The translations under genes were made by a program, and so were the position numbers. Of a DNA stretch of 22,269 bases, positions 14,304 through 20,713 are shown in pieces. Below the pieces are notes generated by a model. It ran no database searches. It saw only the letters and a list, made by a program, of their open reading frames with translations, and was not told the origin of the DNA. Position 1 is the first letter of the stretch. Every line of letters starts with the position of its first letter. This DNA comes from Flavobacteriales bacterium (GTDB lineage: Bacteria > Bacteroidota > Bacteroidia > Flavobacteriales > PHOS-HE28), in NCBI GenBank assembly GCA_008016945.1, contig SSGN01000140.1, forward strand, positions 1 through 22,269, given 5' to 3'.

Positions 14304-15162
14304 CGCTCGGCGACGGATGGTCGGTGGATGAGGAACGCGGGCGCACCGTGCGCACCAGATCGCGCACCCAGTTCCTTGCCGTGAAGTGAACGATGCTCCG
14401 CGCCCGGTTCGTCCGGATGTCCCGCTCGATCACCGGATGCGCCAACGCCACGTCCACGGTCAAGGCCCGGATCCCCTCGAAAGCATAGCTGCGCATGGCC
14501 CCCGCCTGCTCCAACAACGGGCGCAGGTCGCGCAGGCGATTGGCATAGCCCCAGCGCTTGGCGTAGAACCGGTATCGACGTGCTGTTTCCCGACCTTCAT
14601 CGGTATAGTGGATCGTCAGGTCACGCCACCGGCGGTACGGAACACGCTCCCGTTCCTCCACGTGGTGGAAATAGGAGAACGCATGGTCCAACGCCATATC
14701 GACGCCCACCACCACGAACCCCTCGGTCCGGAACAGTGCGAACGGTGAGGCATCCGAGAAGCTGCTCGCGTCATCGAGCGCCAGAAAGCGTGCCTGTGCG
14801 GCCCCCGCCACAGCGAAGGAGTGCAACGGATGGCGGGTGCGCAAGAACGCAGGGTGTGCCAAGGCGGTGGTGGGTAGCACACCCGTGATGGGCGGTGTCC
14901 GCTGCCGATCGAACGATCCGCCGTCCCGCAGGTCATGATTGAAGGTCGGAACGACCAAGGTGCCGTCCGGCCCCAGATGTTCCAAGAAGGCTTCCAGCAA
15001 CATACCCGGTACGCGCTGGGTTCCCGAACGGCGATGCATCCACGCCAGCCGCGTCACATCGGCGGAGAGCACGACGTTCTGCCCGTGCTTCAGCCCGATA
15101 CGCTCCGGGATCCCCTGTAGCTGCACCACCTGGTTCACGGCAAAAGGCGCAGGTTGTACCAC
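14287..15162 (-). CDS. AAC(3)-fold N-acyltransferase
   Basis: A 291-residue protein of the Antibiotic_NAT family, named after aminoglycoside 3-N-acetyltransferases. GTLVVPTFNHDLRDGG, RQRTPPITGVLPTTAL and FLRTRHPLHSFAVAG give the diagnostic core, and FVVVGVDMALDHAFSYFHHVEE supplies the later active-site region with its histidines. In polysaccharide clusters this fold acylates amino sugars; antibiotic resistance is not implied. The protein overlaps the GNAT gene by 28 bases if it starts at ATG 15162. A GTG at 15138 would give a tidier four-base GTGA overlap and remove eight residues, and either start is possible. The lysine/arginine-rich C-terminus is unremarkable. Confidence 0.85.
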   Translation of the reverse strand: MVQPAPFAVNQVVQLQGIPERIGLKHGQNVVLSADVTRLAWMHRRSGTQRVPGMLLEAFLEHLGPDGTLVVPTFNHDLRDGGSFDRQRTPPITGVLPTTALAHPAFLRTRHPLHSFAVAGAAQARFLALDDASSFSDASPFALFRTEGFVVVGVDMALDHAFSYFHHVEERERVPYRRWRDLTIHYTDEGRETARRYRFYAKRWGYANRLRDLRPLLEQAGAMRSYAFEGIRALTVDVALAHPVIERDIRTNRARSIVHFTARNWVRDLVRTVRPRSSSTDHPSPSDARSH

Positions 15163-15614
15163 TCCACCTTGTAACCGAACGACTGTGTGAAGCGCAAGGA
15201 GCTCGGGTGATCACGCACCACCTGCGTCTCCACGTTCTCCACCCCCTTCTCGAGGAACCACGCGTGCAACAGGTCCGACATGGCGCGTGAGATGCCGCCA
15301 CGCCGATAAGCCTCCGCCACATAGAGGTGGGTCCAATGGCCTACCCGTGCACCACCCAGATACTCCGGTGCCAATTTGATCGAACCACAGGTGAAACCGA
15401 CGACCTTGTCGCCATCCATGGCCACCACAATGCGCCCGAAGCGCTCCAGCCCCGCCTTCATGCCCTGCATCCACAACCGTGCTCCATCGGGCGCCAGACG
15501 CTGGATCATCCCGTATCGGCGCATCACCGCATGCAGATCCTCGAACATGGGCAGCACCTGCTCCAACCGCGCATCCGCCGGATCCGTGATGGCGATGATG
15601 GTAACGCTGCTCAT
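15135..15614 (-). CDS. GNAT-family N-acyltransferase
   Basis: A 159-residue protein of the GNAT fold. Motif A, which binds the pantetheine/pyrophosphate of acyl-CoA, is WTHLYVAEAYRRGGISRAM (R-R-G-G-I in place of the common Q/R-x-x-G-x-G/A). VVGFTCGSIKLAPE forms the preceding strand, and motif B is NVETQVVRDHPSSLRFTQSF ending in GYKVEWY. The acyl acceptor is unknown. Its gene overlaps the carrier protein gene by four bases (ATGA) and precedes the AAC(3)-like gene. It might therefore take its acyl group from the carrier protein rather than from CoA, which is inference from position only. Confidence 0.82.
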   Translation of the reverse strand: MSSVTIIAITDPADARLEQVLPMFEDLHAVMRRYGMIQRLAPDGARLWMQGMKAGLERFGRIVVAMDGDKVVGFTCGSIKLAPEYLGGARVGHWTHLYVAEAYRRGGISRAMSDLLHAWFLEKGVENVETQVVRDHPSSLRFTQSFGYKVEWYNLRLLP

Positions 15615-15865
15615 GCTTCGGTGAAGAGGGCGATCACTCCATTCACGGTGGTGGCTCCGGGTGCATCGAACGCCGACGCCAGGTCCACCTCGCGGCCCAC
15701 CACCTGCTCCAGCTCGGTGATCAGATCAACGAACCCCAAGGAATCGAGCAGGCCACTGCGCACCAGGTCCAGCGACCCCACCAGTTCCTCGCGATGCAAT
15801 CCCAACCGCTCCGCCCGTTGGGCGAGGCGATCCCGCAGGCGTTCCAACATTTCCGCTCTATCCAT
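15611..15865 (-). CDS. Discrete acyl/aminoacyl carrier protein
   Basis: An 84-residue acidic helical protein of the carrier-protein fold. The phosphopantetheine site is Ser42 in SGLLDSLGFVDLITELE, the expected (L)DSL motif at the start of helix II. It is not the fatty-acid-synthesis AcpP by sequence (which has DSLD.VELVM and is very highly conserved) and resembles the DltC/PCP-type carriers. The gene overlaps the adenylation enzyme gene by eight bases. Together they look like a loading pair: the adenylation enzyme forms the acyl adenylate and passes the acyl group to the pantetheine thiol. The phosphopantetheinyl transferase needed to activate it is not in the window. Confidence 0.88.
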   Translation of the reverse strand: MDRAEMLERLRDRLAQRAERLGLHREELVGSLDLVRSGLLDSLGFVDLITELEQVVGREVDLASAFDAPGATTVNGVIALFTEA

Positions 15866-17264
15866 GTTCGATCAGCGCTAACAAGGCCTTGCGGTCCAGC
15901 TTGCCGTGGGGGGTCGTTGGCATGGTCTCCACACCGATGATCCGCTCCGGCAGCATGTACGCGGGCAAGGTCGTGCGAAGTTCGCTCATCAGCGCCGCAT
16001 GATCGAAGGGCACATCCACGAATGTGTACAACCGTACACGATCGGCACCGCGATGCGCCAACGTGAACACGCTGCCTTGGACCAAAGGCCCCAATGCGAC
16101 ATCCACCTCCGAAGGCTCCACCCGGTGGCCCATGATCTTCACTTGATCATCGATACGGCCCAGGAAATGGAACACACCCGCCTCACCCTTCCGCACACGA
16201 TCACCGGTCCTGTACCAGCGCCCCCCCGCATCCGTGATGAAGGCTGCTTCCGTAGCGGGGGTATTCCCCACATATCCCGCGGACACCTGCGGCCCTCCCA
16301 ACTGAAGCTCCTCCTCCACCACCCGGGCGACCGAACCGTTGAACACCGTACCGATCGGCACGGTGCCATCTTCGCCCATCCGGGGCCCCAGCTCGTATGC
16401 GGTGATCGCGATGGTGGCCTCGGTGGTACCGTACAAGTTGATGATCCGTGCCTGTGGTGCCGCCTGGCCGAAGACACGTGCAACGGGCCAGGTGAGCGGC
16501 TCGCCGCAGAAGAAGGCCAGCCGCACCGTGGAAAGCGATCCGGGTGTGAGCGCACGGGTGCGATGCATCAACATGGCCAGCGAGGGCACTGAGAACCACA
16601 CGGTGACCCCTTCATTACGCGCGAAGGTGACCGCCCGCAGCATGTCCTGGGCAGATGGCACGCACGAACAAGCGCCCACTGACCAACACAAGAAGATGTC
16701 GTGCACGCTCAGGTCGAAGGTGAGCGCGAAGAATTGACTGAACCGATCATGTTCGTTCAGGTGGTAGGTGATGCGTTGATGCGCCAGGTAGGCCGCGACG
16801 TTCGCCCTGCTCACGCTCACCCCCTTCGGCCCTCCGGTGCTGCCACTGGTGAAGAGCACGTAGGCCTCTTCACCGACCGGCCGATCGCGGAACACCGCGT
16901 GGCCTTCACCGGACGGAATGGAGGTGAGCCCGGGCTGGACGGCATCACCCACCAGGGCTTGGACACCCGCTTGGTCGAGCATGCTCGACCAACGGGCCGC
17001 AGGCCCCTCCGGAGGTAACGGCACGTACGCGCACCCCGCCTTGAGGATACCCAGGATGGCCGCATAGGACGAAGCCTCCTTCGTGGCCACGAACGCCACA
17101 CGTCGCCCTTGGTGGCCTGCGCGCACGATCCGCTCGGCGATGGCATCGCTCCATCCATCGAGCCGCTGATAACTGTACACTTCACCACCCACTTGAAGGG
17201 CCGGTCGCTCTGGCCAGAGCGCAGCGGCTTGCTCGAAGAGAAGGATCGGATCGAAGCGTTCCAC
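15858..17264 (-). CDS. Stand-alone adenylation enzyme (DltA/NRPS A-domain type)
   Basis: A 468-residue AMP-forming ligase. From the GTG at 17264 the core motifs are: A3 YVLFTSGSTGGPKGVS (about 135-150), A4 FALTFDLSVHDIF with Asp184 (the residue that holds the amino group in amino-acid-activating domains), and A5 LYGTTEATIA (usually YGPTE). They continue with A7 YRTGDRV, A8 GRIDDQVKIMGHRVEPSEV and A10 TPHGKLDRKAL with the catalytic lysine about 455. The overall pattern is closest to DltA, the D-alanine--carrier ligase. No condensation or thioesterase domain is attached. GTG 17264 lies four bases past the preceding stop; a longer frame (ATG 17354) would overlap the toroid gene by 84 bases with no similarity. 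Confidence 0.88.
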   Translation of the reverse strand: MERFDPILLFEQAAALWPERPALQVGGEVYSYQRLDGWSDAIAERIVRAGHQGRRVAFVATKEASSYAAILGILKAGCAYVPLPPEGPAARWSSMLDQAGVQALVGDAVQPGLTSIPSGEGHAVFRDRPVGEEAYVLFTSGSTGGPKGVSVSRANVAAYLAHQRITYHLNEHDRFSQFFALTFDLSVHDIFLCWSVGACSCVPSAQDMLRAVTFARNEGVTVWFSVPSLAMLMHRTRALTPGSLSTVRLAFFCGEPLTWPVARVFGQAAPQARIINLYGTTEATIAITAYELGPRMGEDGTVPIGTVFNGSVARVVEEELQLGGPQVSAGYVGNTPATEAAFITDAGGRWYRTGDRVRKGEAGVFHFLGRIDDQVKIMGHRVEPSEVDVALGPLVQGSVFTLAHRGADRVRLYTFVDVPFDHAALMSELRTTLPAYMLPERIIGVETMPTTPHGKLDRKALLALIEHG

Positions 17265-17268
17265 GGTG

Positions 17269-18441
17269 TTAATGGGCCGGCGGGTGGCCTTCGGCACAAA
17301 GCAACGCGTCGGCGAAGTATTTCGTGCCCCAATTCGGGAAGGCGAACTTCTCATATCGCCCCCACAATGGGAAGGAGCCGGGCATGGCCCCGTGGATGGC
17401 CGCAGGCCCTTGGTCGGACAGCCGCTGCACCTTCTCCAGGTAGGTCACTATCCGCGAACGGGCCTCGCGAAGACCCGCGTCCGGGAGGATCGCATCAAGG
17501 CGCGACCATACGATGGCCAGCTGTGCACACCCGGTCATGAGCGGGTATTCAGTGCCAGCCCAGGAGGCATCGTAGCGGCCATTCAGACGGCCTTCGGCGA
17601 GGAACCGCTCCGCCAGCAGGTGGGCCGCCGGCCGAGCGGCATCCAGAAAGCGTTGGTCGCCGGTGATCACACCACACTCCACCAGCCCATCCAAGGTGTA
17701 CGCGATCGTGTGCGTGATGGGCCTTCGGTTGTGCTTGATCGTGTTATCCGCGTTGGCGAACCAACCATTGGTCCGGCGCTGTTGCAACACCCACTCCAGG
17801 TTGCGTAGTGCCGCCGACCGCAGTGCTTCGGAACCCGTGAGCCCATGGAGCCGCAGCAAAGGGGCGTCCACGTAGGTATCGTACACACGGGCCACACCCA
17901 TGAAATTGGAGCCGCGCCAGGCCCCATCGGCATCCTGCACTGCGGCCATCCACCCACCGGCCCGCAACGCGGCCTCCAGGAACTCCGCACGCTGGGTGTG
18001 CGCATGGGCGGCCAGCATGCCTCGTACCACCTGTGCCGTATTGAATACGACGCTCGATCGGCCTTCGCCCACGCGCCCACCTTGCCAGCCACCATCGGCA
18101 CGCTGGATCGTGAGCAGCCATTCTGCCGCACGGATCGCCGCCTCCCGATATGCGGGTACACCGAGCAGGTCAGCGGCCGCAAGCAACGTGGGGATCGCAT
18201 ACCCCGTGGTCTCGGGATAGGAGGCGCCCCAACCGTGATCCAGGTGGTAGCTGCCCATCCCTGCATCCTCACCCTGCTGTTGGGCCCGCAGGAGGTAACC
18301 CAGTGCGGCACGCAGCGCCGCTCGCCGATCCCCGGCCTCACCCGACACGCCTCTGGCGTGGGCCAGGATCAACGCACGCGGTCGCGGTCGCGTCAAAGCT
18401 CCCGCGAAGGATCCAACGTATGACAAGACCGATCGGATCAT
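17269..18441 (-). CDS. Alpha/alpha-toroid protein, prenyltransferase-like
   Basis: A 390-residue protein built of repeated helix pairs ending in G/W-rich turns: QRADGGWQGG, QDADGAWRGS, RRTNGWFAN. This is the pattern of the six-hairpin toroid folds (terpene cyclases, protein prenyltransferases and several polysaccharide-active enzymes). Further conserved-looking pieces are HLDHGWGASYPETTGYAIPT, HTIAYTLDGLVE and FPNWGTKYFADALL. I see no DxDD motif of squalene cyclases, so a carbohydrate-active or structural role is more likely. Relatives named 'prenyltransferase' sit in many Bacteroidota polysaccharide loci, as I recall. It is coupled to wecB by an ATGA overlap and followed after four bases by the adenylation gene. 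Confidence 0.75.
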   Translation of the reverse strand: MIRSVLSYVGSFAGALTRPRPRALILAHARGVSGEAGDRRAALRAALGYLLRAQQQGEDAGMGSYHLDHGWGASYPETTGYAIPTLLAAADLLGVPAYREAAIRAAEWLLTIQRADGGWQGGRVGEGRSSVVFNTAQVVRGMLAAHAHTQRAEFLEAALRAGGWMAAVQDADGAWRGSNFMGVARVYDTYVDAPLLRLHGLTGSEALRSAALRNLEWVLQQRRTNGWFANADNTIKHNRRPITHTIAYTLDGLVECGVITGDQRFLDAARPAAHLLAERFLAEGRLNGRYDASWAGTEYPLMTGCAQLAIVWSRLDAILPDAGLREARSRIVTYLEKVQRLSDQGPAAIHGAMPGSFPLWGRYEKFAFPNWGTKYFADALLCAEGHPPAH

Positions 18442-19565
18442 GCTTGCCTCAGGAGTTCTTCACAGATGCGTTCCGCCGCGTGACCATCGCCGAAGGCGTC
18501 CACCGCCGGTGCTGGATAGGGCTCCAAAAGATGCCGCCCTTCGGCCACGATACGCTCGGTATCGGTGCCCACCAGGAAGGAACCTCCCGCACCCAACAGC
18601 TCCCCCCATTCCGTACGGTCGCGGAGGATCAAACAGCGCTTGCCCAAGAAACAAGCCTCCTTCTGAAGACCGCCGCTATCGGTGAGCACGCCTTGGGAGG
18701 CATCCACCAAGGCCAACATATCGAGGTAGCCCATGGGAGGTACGATCCGCACTCCGGGCCATACCCCTCCATCTAGACCGGCCACGGTGCGCGCCGTACG
18801 GGGGTGCATAGGCATCACCACCTCGGATCCCGTGGCCGAATGGATCCCGCTGAATGCGGCAAGAAGCCCTTGCATCACCGCGGGATCGTCCGCTGTACCC
18901 GCACGGTGCACGGTAGCCACCAAGTACGCCCGATCCCGAAGACCCAGCCGTTCCACCACAGGCCGGGTGCGCGCCTGTGCCGCGTAATGCAAGGTGTTGT
19001 CCAACATCACGTCGCCCACCAAGCGAACGGAGGGGTTGCGCGCCCCAAGAGGTCGTGAGGCATCTCCTGCGATGCCTTCCGCGGCCAAGTTGGCGGATGC
19101 CGATGCCGTGGGGCAGAACAGCCAGGTGCTCGCATGATCCACCAGCACCCGGTTCTCCTCCTCGGGCATGCTATTGTCGTAGGCGCGCAGGCCGGCCTCC
19201 ACATGGGCCACAGGCACACCCATGCGCCGGGCGGCCATGGCACCGGCCAAGGTGCTGTTCGTATCGCCATAGACGAGCATCAGATCCGGGCGATCATTGG
19301 CCAGGTACGTCCCCACCCCATCCATCATGCGCCCAAGGTGGGCCGCACTTTCCGGCGTTGACCCGATACACACCGCCGGTGTACGCAGCCCCAGTTCCTC
19401 GAAGAACACCGCACTCATGGACGTATCGTAATGCTGGCCCGTGTGCAACAGTGTTTCTTCGATCCGGCCGGCGAACTTCCCCGCGATCGCCCTACCCAAC
19501 GCCGCTGCTTTGATGAATTGGGGGCGAGCCCCTACGACGGTCAGGATCCGAAGCGCTTGAGCCAT
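18438..19565 (-). CDS. wecB: UDP-N-acetylglucosamine 2-epimerase (non-hydrolysing)
   Basis: WecB interconverts UDP-GlcNAc and UDP-ManNAc, supplying ManNAc-type residues for surface polysaccharides. The 375-residue protein has VGARPQFIKAA at the start, HTGQHYD, GDTNSTLAGAM with Asp101, HVEAGLR with Glu123, MPEEENR with Glu136/137, ATVHRAGTADDP with His220, MPMHPRT and TDSGGLQKEA. The residues matching the E. coli catalytic set (Asp95, Glu117, Glu131, His213) are all present; the usual HR.EN after the histidine is HRAGT here. It starts three bases after the radC stop and overlaps the toroid gene by four. wecC was not seen, so the fate of UDP-ManNAc is open. Confidence 0.93.
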   Translation of the reverse strand: MAQALRILTVVGARPQFIKAAALGRAIAGKFAGRIEETLLHTGQHYDTSMSAVFFEELGLRTPAVCIGSTPESAAHLGRMMDGVGTYLANDRPDLMLVYGDTNSTLAGAMAARRMGVPVAHVEAGLRAYDNSMPEEENRVLVDHASTWLFCPTASASANLAAEGIAGDASRPLGARNPSVRLVGDVMLDNTLHYAAQARTRPVVERLGLRDRAYLVATVHRAGTADDPAVMQGLLAAFSGIHSATGSEVVMPMHPRTARTVAGLDGGVWPGVRIVPPMGYLDMLALVDASQGVLTDSGGLQKEACFLGKRCLILRDRTEWGELLGAGGSFLVGTDTERIVAEGRHLLEPYPAPAVDAFGDGHAAERICEELLRQA

Positions 19566-19568
19566 CGA

Positions 19569-20273
19569 TCAGTTCAATTGGCCATTATCAGCGAAGCTGT
19601 AATAGCCGCTGCTGGTCACGATCAGATGGTCCTGGACCACGATATCCAGGAAACGCCCGCCCTCCACGAGTTTGCGCGTGAGCATGATATCCTCCGTACT
19701 GGGCCGCAACTGGCCACTGGGGTGGTTGTGACAGAGGATCACCGCGCTGGCGCGCTGGTCCAAGGCCTCCTTGAAGATGCGCTTGGGATCGGCCACCGTC
19801 CCGTGCATGCCGCCCTGGCTCACTTGGTACCGGTTGATCAGGCGGTTGCCCCGGTCCAACAACAACAGCCAGAACTCCTCATAAGGCAGATCGCCCAGCA
19901 CAGGTTGCAGCAGCTCGAAGGCCGAGCGGCTGTCCACGATCAAGGGGCGCTGGCTCACGTTGAGGTCGCGGCGGCGCTGCCCCAGCTCCAAGGCGGCCAC
20001 GATGCTCATGGCCTTGGCTTCGCCCACCCCATGGATCCGCATGAGCTCATTCACGCCCAGCCCGGCGAGCTTATGCAGGTCGTTGCCCGCCTGGCTCAGG
20101 ATGATGCGCGCCAGGTCCAGCGCACTGTCGGTGGGGGTGCCGCTGCGGATCAGGATGGCCACCAGCTCCGCATCGCTCAAGGCCTTCACACCGCGCGCCA
20201 GCAACCGCTCCCGTGGCCGATCGTCCTTGGACCATTCCGGGATGGTGAGCTTGCTGGGGCCTCCAGACATCAT
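19569..20273 (-). CDS. radC: RadC family JAB-domain protein
   Basis: RadC proteins have a helix-hairpin-helix region followed by a JAB/MPN+ metal-binding domain; the role in DNA repair is disputed and the true function unknown. The 234-residue protein has LGVNELMRIHGVGEAKAMSI (HhH, about 72-91) and the complete zinc motif CHNHPSGQLRPSTED with His182, His184 and Asp195. An N-terminal RPRERLLARGVKALSDAELV also matches the family. The start could be ATG 20273 or the following ATG 20270. It sits 68 bases after rpsT and three bases before wecB, so a housekeeping-type gene appears to lead the polysaccharide operon. Confidence 0.94.
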   Translation of the reverse strand: MMSGGPSKLTIPEWSKDDRPRERLLARGVKALSDAELVAILIRSGTPTDSALDLARIILSQAGNDLHKLAGLGVNELMRIHGVGEAKAMSIVAALELGQRRRDLNVSQRPLIVDSRSAFELLQPVLGDLPYEEFWLLLLDRGNRLINRYQVSQGGMHGTVADPKRIFKEALDQRASAVILCHNHPSGQLRPSTEDIMLTRKLVEGGRFLDIVVQDHLIVTSSGYYSFADNGQLN

Positions 20274-20291
20274 TGAAGGTATGAAATGGGA

Positions 20292-20315
20292 ACAGGCCCT
20301 CGATCGAGGACCTGT
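20292..20315. promoter_or_regulatory. 24-base near-perfect palindrome between rpsT and radC
   Basis: acaggccctcga (20292-20303) and tcgaggacctgt (20304-20315) are reverse complements at 11 of 12 positions. It lies 26 bases past the rpsT stop and 18 bases before the radC start. It could be the stem of a terminator or processing site after rpsT; no T-run follows, so a weak terminator/attenuator or a protein-binding site are both possible. Confidence 0.5.
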
Positions 20316-20341
20316 CCAAGGTAAGGAACTGGCGGAGCCGG

Positions 20342-20596
20342 TTATTTCAACGTGTTCACGTGGCGCTTCACCGAAGACTTCAGGTTGGACGCCTTGTTCT
20401 TGTGGATCAGGTTGTTCTTGGCCAGCTTGTCCAGCATGGAGTTCACCTCGGGCAGGAGCTTCTCCGCTTCCTTCTTATCAGCGGTTGCACGCAGTTTGCG
20501 CACCGCATTGCGCGTGGTCTTGCTCTGGAAGCGGTTGCGTTCGTTGCGGGTCTCGGTCTGACGGACACGCTTGAGTGCGGACTTGTGGTTGGCCAT
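20342..20596 (-). CDS. rpsT: 30S ribosomal protein S20
   Basis: S20 binds 16S rRNA early in 30S assembly. The 84-residue basic protein starts [20 protein letters not shown] and ends in [15 protein letters not shown]. The conserved MANHKSA.KR start, the NR..-K..-R..-.R.L central part and KNN.IHKNKA..-K.S marks are typical of S20 in Bacteroidota. The ATG at 20596 is fixed by this start; a longer open frame upstream crosses the promoter. It has its own promoter and is preceded by the terminator of the sugar transferase gene. Confidence 0.96.
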   Translation of the reverse strand: MANHKSALKRVRQTETRNERNRFQSKTTRNAVRKLRATADKKEAEKLLPEVNSMLDKLAKNNLIHKNKASNLKSSVKRHVNTLK

Positions 20597-20627
20597 GACG
20601 TTCGTTGCCTTTTCCGAAAAGGGAGCG

Positions 20628-20635
20628 CAAATATA
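20628..20635 (-). promoter_or_regulatory. -7 promoter element for rpsT
   Basis: On the minus strand this reads TATATTTG, a full match to TAnnTTTG, 31 bases before the rpsT ATG and between it and the upstream terminator. No clear TTG lies at 19-21 bases upstream. Transcription from here may run on through radC into the polysaccharide genes. Confidence 0.6.
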
Positions 20636-20666
20636 GCATGTTCCTTGATCCGGGGAAGCGTTCTGC

Positions 20667-20693
20667 AAGAAAAAGCCCCGCCGAAGCGGGGCT
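20667..20693 (-). terminator. Intrinsic terminator of the sugar transferase gene
   Basis: On the minus strand agccccgc-ttcg-gcggggct forms a perfect 8-base-pair stem with a stable TTCG loop, followed directly by tttttctt. It lies 20 bases past the sugar transferase stop and separates that gene from rpsT. Confidence 0.9.
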
Positions 20694-20713
20694 CAAGTTC
20701 GGATCCATCGATT

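Noticed and set aside
14287..15162. Aminoglycoside resistance gene
   Set aside because: The fold is that of AAC(3), but the gene is embedded in a glycan operon; family membership alone does not indicate resistance.
12121..19565. A nonribosomal peptide synthetase cluster
   Set aside because: No condensation or thioesterase domain is encoded and only one adenylation domain with a single carrier is present; a loading and transfer pathway fits better.
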